Notes under the pieces: model-generated
Databases searched by the model: none
What the model was told of the DNA's origin: nothing
What the model saw: the letters and a program-made list of their open reading frames with translations, nothing else
Made by a program: the position numbers and the translations under genes
Source of the DNA: Erodium maritimum
Taxonomy: Eukaryota; Streptophyta; Magnoliopsida; Geraniales; Geraniaceae
Length of the DNA stretch: 64,000 bases
Assembly: GCA_963921825.1 (NCBI GenBank)
Contig: OY997594.1
Coordinates: 28,502,956-28,566,955 of the forward strand
Direction of reading: 5' to 3'
Shown: positions 1 through 11,272 of the stretch, one piece after another
Layout of the letters: the number at the start of each line of letters is the position of its first letter
How positions within the stretch are numbered: position 1 is the stretch's first letter

Positions 1-1139
1 CTGTCGGTGAGGCTCTGCCCTCCCTCTTCTCAAGTGTTGTTCATTCGTCCCGGGTTCTTGTCGTCTCCACGCCCCCACGCCGACCGCCATCCATGCACAC
101 CGTTTCTTACCCTACTCTGACTTGATCTGGCCCCGCGTCGTCGCCCTCAGCTTCCCCCCTCACCTCGCCGGCCAGACCCTGTTCCCCACCGCATGTCCTC
201 TCTTCCTGGCCAGACCAAACAACATCCCCGATTTCACTGCCACCACTCTCCCGCCGAACGAGGTCCACTGCCCTCAACAGTCCTCCAACACCTCCCTCAT
301 CCCCTGTCCTTCCCCCGCTAGGCTTTACCTCAACAACCCCTCATGGCCCTCTGTCCTCCTTCGGAAAACCCAACCCCCAAGGCCAGTTTCGACCCCCACA
401 CCCTCCCACAATCAGATCCGTCATTTTCCGCTCAGCTCTGCCCCCACGGCAGCCAGATCTGTCGGCCACCGCCCAGCTCCCCTCCACCCTCTTTCACCAT
501 CGACAATCAGGGCAGACTGACAACACTTCCCATCCGGAGTCAGAACCCAATGACCACGACCCGACTACCTCCGATCGAGTCTCTTCGTCACACTCTTCTT
601 TCGGTCAGACAGTAAGATCTGCACCCAACTTTTGTTGGAACACCGCAGTCGAAGCCATTATATGCTCCTGCTCTTCGTGTTTATCCGGCCAGTCCCGTGC
701 ACCAGCCCTTAGCGGATCAGATCTGCACCCGTCGGCGCCGTCCACCTCACCCCGATCCCGAGTTCCGACATCGGAGACCGGCCACGAGTAGTTCCTCGGT
801 CGTCGTTGTTTATTTTGTTGTTTACCTTGTTTGTTGTTTATTAGGTTTGTGTTTATCCTCCCTACCAGAATTTCATATATCTGGTAGGTGTAGCTATTGT
901 CTTTGGTGGCGTGTTCGGTCGGGATTTTTTATCGGAAAATCTCTTCGGAGAGCCGATAAGGGAGACCGACATGATAGTAGCTGTTTTCTTGGCGCTGTGT
1001 CGCCCACTTCAAAAGCTACTCATCTCACTGGTCGTCCCTCAGGCACTCGAGAACGATCGGTGGATGCAACGCTTGTTATATGTATTTGGTATGTGTTCCG
1101 TACGTAAGCTTTATTAAATTATTAATGAATCTTTATTTT
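1..1139 (+). mobile_element. Possible 3' part of a LINE ORF1 with its 3' UTR
   Basis: A proline- and serine-rich reading frame is open from near the window edge to about position 520, and another to about 790. No CCHC knuckle or RRM is visible, so the assignment rests on texture only: a Pro/Ser-rich tail, then a T-rich non-coding stretch (about 800-1110) resembling the 3' UTRs of the LINE derivatives elsewhere in this window, then an AT-rich end with a run of T near 1130. The left end lies outside the window. It could instead be a degraded host exon. I do not recognise a functional gene here. Confidence 0.3.
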
Positions 1140-1326
1140 TTTTTTTAAATGAAAATATATACAGTAATATTTTCATTCAGAAAAACCCCTTTTTATATAT
1201 ATAAAAAAAGAGTTGGGAATCCAACGGCGGAGAAAAGAGCATCCGCGGGGACACGGAGCCGCTTGCGCCCAGGACTTTGGAATAAAACCCCGTTAACGTT
1301 AACAGTTCCCCACAAACCCGATCCAT

Positions 1327-1343
1327 AACCCTAATCTAACCCT
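1327..1343 (+). promoter_or_regulatory. Telo-box-like motifs upstream of the LBD gene
   Basis: Two AACCCTA-type cores lie in tandem, AACCCTAATC then TAACCCT, about 170-185 bp before the LBD start codon. Telo boxes are known in plant promoters active in dividing cells and as binding sites for telomere-repeat-binding factors. The motif is visible; its use here is inferred. Confidence 0.35.
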
Positions 1344-1395
1344 GGTTAATTCTCCTTAACCCATCTCCCGAACACCACCACTCCTCTCTCTCTTT

Positions 1396-1403
1396 AATAT
1401 ATA
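1396..1403 (+). promoter_or_regulatory. TATA box of the LBD gene
   Basis: AATATATA sits inside a CT-rich stretch about 110 bp before the ATG at 1511. Transcription would then start near 1425-1435, giving a 5' UTR of about 80 nt. Pyrimidine-rich tracts on both sides are typical of plant core promoters. Confidence 0.55.
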
Positions 1404-1510
1404 CCCCCTCTCCTCATATTACCCTCTCTCTCCTCTGCTCAGTTTCCTGATCTCCAGACTATCCTGTTCCTTGATCCCCAAGCAATTAGTTAGGTGTTTC
1501 ATGCGCGGCG

Positions 1511-2224
1511 ATGAGTTGCAACGGCTGCCGAGTTCTCCGGAAAGGGTGCAGCGAGTCGTGCATGCTGCGTCCCTGTCTGCAGTGGATCGACAGCCCCGAT
1601 TCCCAGGCTCACGCCACCGTCTTCGTCGCCAAGTTCTTCGGACGCGCCGGCCTCATGTCCTTCATCTCCGCCGTCCCCGACACGCGCCGACCCGGTACTA
1701 TTCTTCACGCCTTCTTCGTTTTATTAACCGTTACTCACTTCACGCGTCACGCCTTTTCTGTTTCAGCTCTGTTTCAGTCTTTGCTCTTTGAAGCCTGCGG
1801 GAGGACCGTCAATCCGGTCAACGGAGCCGTCGGTTTGCTCTGGACCGGGAACTGGCACGTGTGCCAGGCGGCGGTCCAAACTGTGCTCGGCGGCGGCGCG
1901 TTGCGCCCCATCCCGGAGCTTCTAGGTGACGGATCTCCCTCTCCAGCTCCAGACGAAGCCTCGGACAGCTGTACTGACATGTGGATGCTCCAGGATCCGA
2001 TCGACTCGAGACCCAAACGGTGGCGAGTGGCGGAGGAAGTGAAGCCCCATCCCGCCGATCTCGATCTCTGCCTGACGCCTAGTTTTCCCAAGCCACAAAT
2101 CCGGCGGTCGGAGACGCCGTCGATGAACTCGGGGACAAGCACGTGCCTCGAGGGCAGCTTTGGAGATCAGTACGGTCACGGAACCGCCACCGATGAACGG
2201 AAGATTCTGAAGCTGTTCCACTGA
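1511..2224 (+). CDS. LOB-domain (LBD37/38/39-like, class II) transcription factor
   Basis: A nuclear LATERAL ORGAN BOUNDARIES domain protein of 213 aa encoded by two exons, 1511-1694 and 1767-2224. The zinc-finger-like C block CX2CX6CX3C has cysteines at residues 3, 6, 13 and 17. The GAS block follows, with [11 protein letters not shown] near residues 38-48. After the splice come [19 protein letters not shown] and NWHVCQAAV, which I recognise from Arabidopsis LBD37, LBD38 and LBD39. The short C-terminal ILKLF motif also matches that group. Class II LBDs lack the full leucine-zipper-like coiled coil of class I. LBD37-39 are known as nitrate-induced repressors of anthocyanin synthesis and nitrogen-uptake genes; this function is inferred from similarity. 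The ATG at 1511 begins the conserved MSCNGC, so the start is secure. An out-of-frame ATG lies 10 nt upstream at 1501. I cannot separate LBD37, 38 and 39 by eye. Confidence 0.93.
   Translation: MSCNGCRVLRKGCSESCMLRPCLQWIDSPDSQAHATVFVAKFFGRAGLMSFISAVPDTRRPGTILHAFFVLLTVTHFTRHAFSVSALFQSLLFEACGRTVNPVNGAVGLLWTGNWHVCQAAVQTVLGGGALRPIPELLGDGSPSPAPDEASDSCTDMWMLQDPIDSRPKRWRVAEEVKPHPADLDLCLTPSFPKPQIRRSETPSMNSGTSTCLEGSFGDQYGHGTATDERKILKLFH
1695..1766 (+). other. 72-bp phase-1 intron of the LBD gene
   Basis: A GTACT donor and a TTTCTGTTTCAG acceptor bracket 72 bp. Removing it restores the conserved junction [15 protein letters not shown] of the LBD37 group, with the alanine codon split after its first base. 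The intron is a multiple of three and has no in-frame stop, so an unspliced message would encode 24 extra residues inside the LOB domain. Confidence 0.88.
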
Positions 2225-2832
2225 TGAGGGTAGTTTTGGTAATTTAATTATAATCAAGGTTTTTTTTTTCCGGCTAAATTTTGTAAGAAAAATCGGCCGC
2301 TGCACTGGATTTCTCTCTCCTTCATTTGAGAGAAATATGAAAGTCCGTCAGTGAATTTGTTGGGTAAGTTTTTATTTACCTTTCTACTGTCTAGTTACAG
2401 TCAGAATTCGAAATAAATATGTTTGTTTTTTGAGTGGTGGCGACAATTAATGCAAATATGTGGACTCTTTATTACAGTCCGGAGCTAAATTAAACCGTCC
2501 AGACAGCAGAGTGGTCTCTGATTGGGAATGAACTTATTTTCTAGTTTTGGACTATAAATTATCTGAATATTTTGGTGTGGCCATAAATTCTGAGGAGCAG
2601 CTGTAAACATATATGGTTATAAACGATGATAAGTTGGAAGTTTGACCGACAAAGGTTTCTGAACAAATACGAGCTTGTTCATTTAATATATTAGAAACAT
2701 GGGAATTAAAAGTTTCTTGTTTTGTTGCTGTGTTTAATTTAAATGGTTGTAACAAGCTTGTATGAATGATGTTTATGATATTTAAAGTGATAAATGATCT
2801 TGTAAAATTCGAAATTCTGTTACTTTCATGAT
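2225..2832. other. 3' UTR and flank of the LBD gene
   Basis: AT-rich sequence with no coding signal. The beginning is presumably the LBD 3' UTR; no single convincing polyadenylation site stands out. The stretch ends at the target duplication of the solo LTR. Confidence 0.5.
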
Positions 2833-2837
2833 ATAAT

Positions 2838-4388
2838 TGAAGGATTCTAGGGTGTAAAAAACGCAGCGGAAATTATAAAATCCCTAGAAATCCCTTAGGA
2901 TCCATGTAATTCAGAATAAACTCACAAACGAAAATTAAATGGAGATTACCTCTTGTAGTTTCGAGCCTGGTTCGAGACAGGGACCAAGTGCACTCTGATG
3001 GTTTGACGAAGTCGAGACGTCTTCAAAAGAATACGTTCTCTTCAGGTATCCACACCAACAATCTCTTCCCAATACCTCTCGTGTGCTAGCACCAAAATCG
3101 GAACTTTTCTCTCAGTTTCTTCTTTCTATTTCTCAGGGTTTTCTCTCTCCTTTTTCCACACCCCCACTATCAAAAAACGTAACCCCTATATCTGATTTCG
3201 TAAATCAACAGTGGGTTACGAAATCAGATACGTGGATATATTTTAGGATAGTGGAATTCAAAAATAGCTTACTTGAATTTCTAAAATTTAAATAATTATT
3301 AATTGAATTATAAAACAAAACAAAATAAACATAATGTATATAGGTTTTATTCCGAAGTTTAATCTGAAATAAATACTTATATATATAAATTTATTTCATT
3401 TGTCTTCCTAATATAATCTAATTATATTAGTAATTAGAAAACGAGAAATGAATGAAATTATATTATATCAAATATAAAATAATTATATTCTATAGTTCAA
3501 CTCGATTTTGGGGTTGTTGTTGTGTGTGACCATGTAGGCTCATACAACGTTGGCAGTGAGCCCGAAATCCCCGTTTCGTCCACATGTCATAGTTGGCCTC
3601 TAGCAAGACATTATGACTTCCCAAAGTTGTATGATTATCTTCAATCCGATTTAACCTTTTACCGTTAATATCTTAATCCCTTTGTCATCGATATCTCGAT
3701 CGAATATAAGGCATAGGATCGTCATCCTTATTTTATTCGATCGTTAGTTTTTTGATCTTAAGTAGACTGCAAGTGATAACTCATTATCGATTCGCATGGC
3801 CATGCATTTTTGAAGTCTCACTTATCAAGGGGTCCAAACGATATCTCTCATATTTACATGAGTGACAAATCCCTTATCAGTCGCTCACATTCCTCACGCA
3901 GACAATTATGCATACAACAACAATCTTTCTTGTTGTCCGGTCAAAGACAACGTTGAATTGCGTCAAGACACATAACCACCTATGTAGAAATCCATGACGA
4001 CTACAAAGTCAAAGGACTTAAGTCATATTACGGTGCTGAGAAATACTCATGACAGTTCCTATGTAGTATTCTCACAGTGAGTCATCCAATACCATTTCCC
4101 TAAATGGCATCTATGATTTGACTCCATATATAATATGAATGATCAATAAAACATGATCGTCAACCAACATCATACTAGTCTTAGTATATCGGTAAGACCA
4201 TGGATCATTAGAATAATACTCTCTTTTTTCTTCTAAGAGTTTTACTATCAAGTCACGTAATTGATGACCTTAGAAAGAGTCGATTATTCATGCAATTAAC
4301 ATTTAACAAAATGATAATGAAAGTGCCAATGTATTAATAAATGATAATGTCATACATGAAAAGATTGGCCTAGGGCATAAAACTAACA
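2838..4388 (-). mobile_element. Solo LTR, Ty1/copia-like, with ATAAT target duplication
   Basis: Read on the minus strand it begins TGTTAGTTTTATGCCCTAGG and ends CACCCTAGAATCCTTCA, so it has TG...CA ends. The 5-bp direct repeat ATAAT lies immediately outside (2833-2837 and 4389-4393). No interior or second LTR is present, so this is a complete solo LTR of 1551 bp. Several blocks, including the TTTCCGCTGCG near the LTR 3' end and an internal GCATGGCCATGCA, recur in the LTRs of element C (34576-37433), so the two belong to related families. It lies between the LBD gene and the convergent peroxidase gene. Confidence 0.85.
3189..3230. repeat. Hairpin inside the solo LTR
   Basis: TATCTGATTTCGTAA (3189-3203) is followed 12 bases later by its exact reverse complement (3216-3230), giving a 15-bp perfect stem. 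Confidence 0.8.
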
Positions 4389-4493
4389 ATAATTTGGTGA
4401 TGCACCGTCAGACTTTAGAGGGTGTACTGTATATGTGATTGATTTTCAGAATGTATTCAAATTTAAACATTGCAAAGTTGTTTCTTGTCGATT

Positions 4494-4860
4494 GTAATTT
4501 TTTTTATCATAAAAGTTTTATAAAGTATTGATTTCAAAATGAGACATAAGTAGTCTGCACGAGGACAGACTAGATACAAAGACTACAAGATCAGTAAAAC
4601 CAAAGAGGTAGGGCCGGTCCACACACAGAACAAAAGAATCAAACCACAAAAATAGAAACAATACTGGCCTACAAGCCTAAATATACCCAAAACAATAAGC
4701 TACCACATCTCGACTACGGATACTATAGAACCACCTCCGAGAAGATTCGACATAAACCAAAGCACGAACCAACCACACGCAGACCCCACTGGGAATCTCT
4801 AAAAGATCATCAATCGTTGGGGGACACCCCCTCGGTCACTCTAGGATTATAAGCACATTA
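4494..4860 (-). mobile_element. Probable LINE 3'-end fragment
   Basis: On the minus strand the sequence ends TTTATAAAACTTTTATGATA followed by eight A. This tail form is very like the end of the LINE derivative at 56934-58761. The upstream part shows no recognisable ORF2 domain, so this would be a 5'-truncated insertion consisting mainly of 3' UTR. The inner boundary is uncertain. Confidence 0.4.
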
Positions 4861-5322
4861 ACACTCTTACAAATCTAATAATTAGATTTGTAACAGTAGA
4901 TTGTCAGCCTATTTATAACACTGTTCACTGTTAATGAAGTTTATCTTCCGTTTATTTTCAAGTATATCTATTATCATTTAAAGAGCCATATAAGTTGAGA
5001 AAATGTCCTTCCTTGTGTGATATATGACTTAGAACACCCATACTAACGTCTTATTCTTATCGATTCACGCGTCCAATTTGACTGAAAACTTGATTTTCTG
5101 AGTCGAAACGCCTAATCACGATCCTTTCTAACGTAGAAACAACGGAGTTCCTACATCTCTCTAATTGAAATGGGATATCTTCAACATTTCAGGTTTTGGA
5201 CTCTTTACAATCCATTATTATTGAATCCATGTTTCACTTGTTATTACAGGGCACATTCCATCCAATCAACGAATGACAAATCAACTTGCACACTTTTCCC
5301 TCAAATTGGGAAAATAAAAAAA
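4861..5322. other. Intergenic DNA and 3' flank of the peroxidase gene
   Basis: AT-rich, with no recognisable coding sequence. The part next to 5322 should contain the peroxidase 3' UTR. Nothing else was recognised. Confidence 0.45.
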
Positions 5323-6718
5323 TCAATTAAAAGCAGTGCAATCCCGACGAATGTTCCCATTCCTCCCGGTCTTGACTCCGACCCGACCCAGGTTGGTCAT
5401 AGCAGTGACGAAGGCTTTCTGGAAGGCAGGCGAGTTGGAGGCCCAGGAGTTAACGGTGGGCTTGGACCGTGAGTCCGTGAAGAGGACTTGGTCCGACGTG
5501 AATAGGCCCATACCCTTCTGCAGGTTCTTGAAGTAGACGTTATCGAACCTCCGTGGCGTGTTTGGGTCCATGTTGATGGCTATATCCGCCGCCACGTTCT
5601 TCGGACACATGGCTTGGAGCTGGCCCGCATACGCCTTGTTCAGGGTGGGGTCCACCTGGCTTTGACGGCTGAAGTTGTATATCCTGTTCGCCAACTGGTT
5701 GCAGTGGGAGAATCCAACGCTGTGTGCAGCTGCCACGTAAACAAACAGATTTGAACATTATTTATTTAGACATAAATAAATAATTTATTTATTTTAGTGT
5801 ATAGATCAGACTTCAGAGAGAAACCTGAGAGAGCGATCATATCGGTTTGAGAGAGGCCGTTAGCAAGGAACATGGAGGTGAGCTGATTGAGATTGAAGCC
5901 TGGCTTCGGCAGCTTCCCATTTACACTCGAAGCTTTCGAGCTCAATCCATCCAATCTTCCCAATTCCACGGCATAAGAGGGCCCACCGGACTGATCACAA
6001 TTCATTCATCACGTGCTAATTAAACAACTGTGTTTGTGTCATTATATTACTACTAATTATTTACTAACTAACCAGAGCTATAACGTCACGGGTTGCCATG
6101 GCAAGTATGTCGGCGCAGGAGACCTTGTTCCGGCAGCTAGGCACCGCGTCCACCGCCGCTTTGGCCTTGATCACCGTGTCAAACCCATCTCCGGCCAGCG
6201 ACAGGTTGTCCGGGTGATCCTTCTCCGCCACGTTGCTGCCCGTCGACGCTACTACCACCGAGGCATCGCAACCCTGTTTCGTTAACAAATGAACGTATTA
6301 GATAACCAATTCAACTTTAGTTGAAGGCCCGAGCATTAGAATTTTTTTTGTAAAGAATAGGGCTTGAATACAGATTCGTAAGATAACGAACTCTATACCA
6401 TATTAAAGAACCAACTCAAGTGGAAGGTCAAACTAATAATTAAAGGTCCAATCTTAATAATATTATAACACTCAAAATGAGGGAGGGGTAGTGAGAGAGA
6501 ACCTGAACAAAGCAGTCATGGAAGAAAAGACGGAGAGTGGCCGGGACGGTAACGAACGTTTGCTTGAACTTGGTGTTGACAACATTTCGGACAATGCTCT
6601 CAACGTTGGGGCAAACCTTGGCGTAGTAGCCTTGTCGGAGCTGTGCCGATGCCGTGTGAGGGAGGACGGCGAGACTGGTCAGAGAGAGTAACAACAGTAG
6701 AGGCGTCAAGATACCCAT
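5323..6718 (-). CDS. Class III secretory plant peroxidase, four exons
   Basis: A secreted haem peroxidase (EC 1.11.1.7) expected in the apoplast or cell wall, oxidising phenolics and monolignols with H2O2. Exons on the minus strand: 6718-6503, 6273-6073, 5990-5825 and 5729-5323, with GT..AG introns in the three-intron pattern classic for the family. The protein is 329 aa, a normal length. A signal peptide covers about residues 1-25, ending TASA before QLRQGYY. Distal catalytic Arg63 and His67 lie in [16 protein letters not shown]. The proximal haem ligand is His197 in [13 protein letters not shown]. All eight family cysteines are present. Two N-glycosylation sequons are visible at NLS (N95) and NFS (N213). 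All key residues are intact, so the gene looks functional. The start is the ATG at 6718; the open frame extends a little further upstream without another ATG. It resembles the Arabidopsis PRX16/35/45/51/73 group, but the exact orthologue cannot be told. Confidence 0.93.
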
Positions 6719-6768
6719 TTTATGTAAAGTCAACTGAATTAGCAAGGTGTTTGTAAGAAAGAGATGCA

Positions 6769-6777
6769 GATATATAA
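6769..6777 (-). promoter_or_regulatory. TATA box of the peroxidase gene
   Basis: On the minus strand TTATATATC lies about 50-60 bp before the ATG at 6718. This implies a short 5' UTR of roughly 20-30 nt. Confidence 0.5.
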
Positions 6778-7227
6778 GAAATCATTAAGTAGGTGAGAAA
6801 TAAACAAAACTTAATTTGAATGCACATATGTATAATTCAAGTGGGAGAGCTAAAAAATAATTTAATAGTGTGTTTGACATCGAGCATGTTGTGTTTTTGT
6901 GTGACTCATTCAAATTTTGTTGTCTATTCTCAGCTAAGTGACGAGTTCGGTCCATTTGTCAATTCGATCTATCTCCCAAGTATTTGTTAACTCGTTTGTT
7001 TAACTTGTATCCTCTCTCAATCACTTCCAAATGAAAAATTACATATATATACTTTGATAAGGCAGTATGCAGACCTGATTAATTTATCGCAATTTTTCCA
7101 ACTGTCAAGGAGGAGGAAGAGGGAGGAACATAAATTGGAGGTGTAAACTCGTCGACCTACAGGGTTATGAATCATGCCACTCTCCCTTCCGCTTTTATTT
7201 TTCTGTACACATTCGTCAAGTTTCTTT
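6778..7227. other. Peroxidase upstream region
   Basis: AT-rich non-coding DNA, presumably holding the peroxidase promoter. It ends at the LINE tail near 7228. No further regulatory motif can be supported. Confidence 0.45.
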
Positions 7228-7365
7228 TTTGAGATTAAGAGATAGATCTTTATTAATGCTCTAGTCAGAGAACATAGATGAGTGCGTCACGGAGGGAGGC
7301 CCCTGATCACTGAAGAACAGACACAAACTGAGCTTTTCTGACAAATCAATGAGAAGCTTTGTTCG

Positions 7366-7720
7366 CTATCTTTTTAACAAATGTAAGAAATAGTCTCTCA
7401 TTTTGAAGGAGAGATTGAATATTCTTAATAATAGTGCCCACGGAGAAATTGGGATAAGACCCGTTAGGATCATATTGTCCAGAACTTGAGCATCCGACAA
7501 GAATTCAATAAGGTTGGTACCCAGAGATGCAGCATTCTGAAGGGTCGTAACAATTGCATAGTCTTCGATCATAATAGGTGACCATACACCTGACCATACC
7601 CCATTGGCCGCTAATCGGGTTTCTCCTGTAGCGGTTTGAGCAATTAGACCGCATCCTGACTGTTTAGAATCTTAAAATATTGCCCCATCAATATTTACTG
7701 CTAACGTCCATGCCCGAGGG
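7366..7720 (-). pseudogene. RNase H region of the LINE
   Basis: The minus-strand translation includes PPRAWTLAVNIDGAIF (the start of an RVT_3-type RNase H fold; the Asp in NIDGA is the usual first catalytic acidic residue), then LIEFLSDAQVLDN, matching the usual ESDS strand in altered form. At least one in-frame stop separates them. A C-terminal RNase H occurs in many plant L1 elements. Confidence 0.6.
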
Positions 7721-7947
7721 GGTTGCCACCTGGTCGGGGAACGAACCCCCGGTATGTGAGACGGGCTTTGGATGGCCATTGCCTCTCTCCATGTCAATAA
7801 ATTAGTTCGAGCAGCAGATAGGACACCAATCGCCGACGGGGGTTTCTCCTCCTATACCTTTGCATTTCTTACCTTCCAGATTTCCCATAGAACACTTAGA
7901 ATATCCGCCTTCCTTTCTACCAATGGTGGCAACACCGCTTGAATCCA

Positions 7948-8292
7948 CTAGGCCGAGAAAGAGGCATAGACACCTATGGGGAGGTGTCCCCCCAAAATTA
8001 TTCCAGCAGATCTTAGCGAATCCACATGTAACAAATAGGTGGAGGACAGTTTACTGGCCCCGGTCACATACTGGACATCCCTGGTGAATAGGGAAAAAAG
8101 GTTTGAGAAGGTTCGCTGCCACCTGGAGGTTGTCCGTGAGACATCTCCACAGGAAGTTTCGAAGTCTTGGTTGAATGGGGATAGCCCAGATATTCGACTA
8201 GGTGACTTGATCTCCATATTGCCGGATCCGTTGCTGTCTTTTGCAAGTATCATGTACCCGGCCTTCGTTGAGTAAAATCCCTTTTTATCCAT
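7948..8292 (-). pseudogene. zf-RVT region of the LINE
   Basis: DKKGFYSTKAGYMILAK matches the typical start of the zinc-binding region after the RT in plant LINEs, which in this family precedes the RNase H. The usual downstream Trp/Cys motifs are degraded. Confidence 0.6.
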
Positions 8293-8940
8293 CTCCTAGT
8301 ACCATTCGTCTCGTGGCCCATGCTCCGAGAGAGGAAGTTTTAATACTTTGATCTGATCAGGCTCATCAAGTAATTGACGTATAAGCGGGACATCTCATGT
8401 TCGTGTACCTGGAATCATAAGACTTGCCACTAACGCTCCTATCAGGGCAGCGAAAGTTGTTTGAATAAGTGGTTATGGGCCCGGGAGCCATGGGGTATTT
8501 AGAATAGAAGTATCCCGGCTGCCACCAATGGCCACGCGAAGGCTGTCTCGCAGAAGAGCTTGAGATGGCATGATACTAGTACAAAAAAAAGCTTGCGTTC
8601 AGCTTGATGAATGCCTATAAAAACCCTGTATTCGGATAATATCTGGCTTTAAGAATCTTGGCAACCGACGATTGGGGATTGTGAATCACTCCCCATGCTT
8701 GTTTGCCCAGAAGTGATGTATTCACATCCCTAAGATGGAGGAACCCTATCCTTCCCATTTTTTGGAGTACAGATTTTATCCCAGTCTTGCTAGATTAGGG
8801 AGCGATCCGATTCACCCCCCCAACCAAAATCGCGCGTGGGCTATATGAATCTGGTTAATAATGTTGCTCGAGACTTTAAAGACATACATTACACACACTG
8901 GTAAGGAGGTGAGCACTGATCGAATCATTACCTTTCTGCC

Positions 8941-8956
8941 GGGGGGGGGGGGGGGG
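8941..8956. repeat. Homopolymer of 16 G
   Basis: Sixteen consecutive G on the plus strand, which is C on the strand of the surrounding LINE ORF2. It is prone to length variation and sequencing error. Confidence 0.9.
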
Positions 8957-9185
8957 ATAGGTACTTGCCATCCTAGTATCTGATTCTAGCGACTACTCAG
9001 TTCCCTAGGAATGCCATCACGACCCATCATATTTGGTACCCCCTAAGTAAAGAGTGGACAAATATGTCTCAGCAGTAGAGAGTGTGGTACAACAGGCCTG
9101 CCAGACAATATCATGAGTATTAGTACTAAAAATATAGATGATCTTTCCAAGTTTAATACCTGACTCGATATCGTACTTAATACCT

Positions 9186-9791
9186 CTAGAATATCATTAT
9201 ACGGCGTGCCTCTGCGACATCTGCTTGACAAAATATATAGTAGTCGTCAGCGAAGAACATATGAGATATCTCAAGGGTTCCCCTCGCTACCCGAAATCTT
9301 TGTATTTCCTTTCTATTCCGCGCTTGTCTCAACAATTGGGATAAAACCGCCATACAAAATAGAAATAAATATGGGGATAAGGGATCCCCTTGTATAATTC
9401 CCCTGCTTGGGACGAAACTTGGGGTCTCCCGTCCCCCTGATGAGATGGAGTACCGAATTGTGCTCATACAACAAGTGATAAGTGAGACCTAGTCTGCTGT
9501 GAAACCAACGCGTTGTATTACCGTAAGCATGTACGAACATTCCACCCTATCATACACCTTGCTCATATCAAGCTTCAGAGCCACAAAGCAACCACTCCAC
9601 TGAGGCTTCCTTCGTAATGCATGAATAATTTTAAATGAGATGATGACGGTGTCTTGAATACAACATCCCAGGATGAACGCTCCTTGGGTTTCGAATATCA
9701 CTGACTGGAGGAGAGGGCAAAGTCTGTTAGCTAATACCTTGGACAAAATGCGAAAAATAATGTTGCACAGGGAAATGGGTCGAAGATCCAT
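9186..9791 (-). pseudogene. Reverse transcriptase of the minus-strand LINE
   Basis: Two frames carry L1-type RT blocks. 9791-9489 has LRPISLCNIIFRILSKVLANR, TQGAFILG and LDMSKVYDRVE. 9467-9186 has GIIQGDPLSPYLFLFCM and HMFFADDYYIF, the FADD catalytic motif. The frame changes between them. Confidence 0.85.
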
Positions 9792-10935
9792 GACCTGCTA
9801 TGGGTTCGGTTTCTTAGGAATAAGTACAATAGACGTGTCATTAAGAATTGTTCAAAAGAATGGGTAGCTATAACATTTTGAAAAAACTTAACCACTTCCT
9901 CCTTTACCATAGCCCAATAATGTTGGTAAAATCATGGATTCAAACCATCCGTCCCCATCTGAAAAGTCACTCGCTTGACTTACACAACTGTAGCCGACTG
10001 TAAGAGGAAAGTCTACTCGTTGGGCGATATAGAAGCCGAAAATGTTATTGGAAAAGGTTCCACTACTGGTTGGAGAGATGTGAATATTTGGTGAAAATAA
10101 GTGATGATTAGTTCCCTCATACCCATTTCCCAGGTCGCCATCTGCCCCACCACATTTTGTAATTTCAGGACCATATTTATACGATGTCGATAGGATGCTG
10201 CCGCCTAGAAGAATTTGGTGTTATGATCCCCATCAATATTCCAATGTTGTTTCGCTCTGTGTCTCCATAATGCTTCCTGTTTAAGAAGAGCGTTTAAAAA
10301 TTGTATCTGTATAGCTTCTCTTCTATGAACTCCCGCCATGCCAGTCCGACTATTCAACTCAGCAATCCTCCTATAACACCAACAAATGTGTCTCGTGTTA
10401 TGGCCATAATGTGTTTGACCCCATGATTGAAGAGCAGTGCCAACCTGTTTTATAGTCTCGCCCATAACATTCGTAGGAGACGTATTCCAATGTTCCTTTA
10501 TGACGATTCCATACGCAAGATCCTGTACCGATTGAGACTGAAATTTAAATTTTTGGGGTCCTTGTTTTTCAAATTTCACAATCGAAGGGGAGTAATATTG
10601 GCCAGTGATCTAAAGTTGTGACACCAGTATTGCAAAACGCCAGATTTGGGAGTGTGTGGAAATAAGGCCGGATATCAAAGCACGGTCCAACCGGGCATGT
10701 GTAGTTATGGGTCATGACATTTTCCCCGATACCACGTATATTGGTGTCATGTCATAGGCACATAAACCAGGTCCAGGTCTTCCACCACCTCCCGAAATCC
10801 CTGAATTAGAGACCACGGGTAGCTACATCCTCCAATTGTCTCATCCTCATACAAGATACCATTCATGTCTCCAATTATTATCTAGTCTATCCTGGCCTTT
10901 TGATGTAGGCATCGGAGGAGATGCCATGTCAAATA

Positions 10936-11272
10936 TCACTGACCACGTTTTGGTTCCTTAAAGATACCTGTAAGACGAATCCCTTCATGTCCTGGAGCGG
11001 TGAATTCCACATCGATATAGCGCTCATCAACCGCCCGTTGAGCAATATCAACACCTGAGACCCAGAACATGGCTAATCCTCTTTGAGTAGTCAATTTAGG
11101 GATACCGATATGCCTTATAAATCTTGAAGAACAGGCAAGCAGAAGACATCCCTTCGTTAATAGGAGAATCTTCGATAAGAAGACGACATGGGGTTTTTGT
11201 TCTTGGAGAAGAAGACGAGTCTGTTGTTTGTGAGTACGTTGGCTCATCCCTTGACAATTCCAGGCAAGGATT
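10936..11272 (-). pseudogene. APE-like endonuclease N-terminal region of the LINE
   Basis: AWNCQGMSQR marks the conserved ORF2 start. It is followed by a degraded form of the usual glutamate-containing strand (VVFLSKILL, where most L1 endonucleases have FLXET) and by GLAMFWVSGVDI. The later GDFN and SDH motifs are not clearly retained. Confidence 0.65.

Noticed and set aside
1774-2305. Minus-strand frames of 122 and 127 codons under the LBD gene
   Set aside because: Antisense to the second LBD exon and explained by its codon composition.
6013-6285. Plus-strand frame of 90 codons
   Set aside because: Antisense shadow of peroxidase exon 2.
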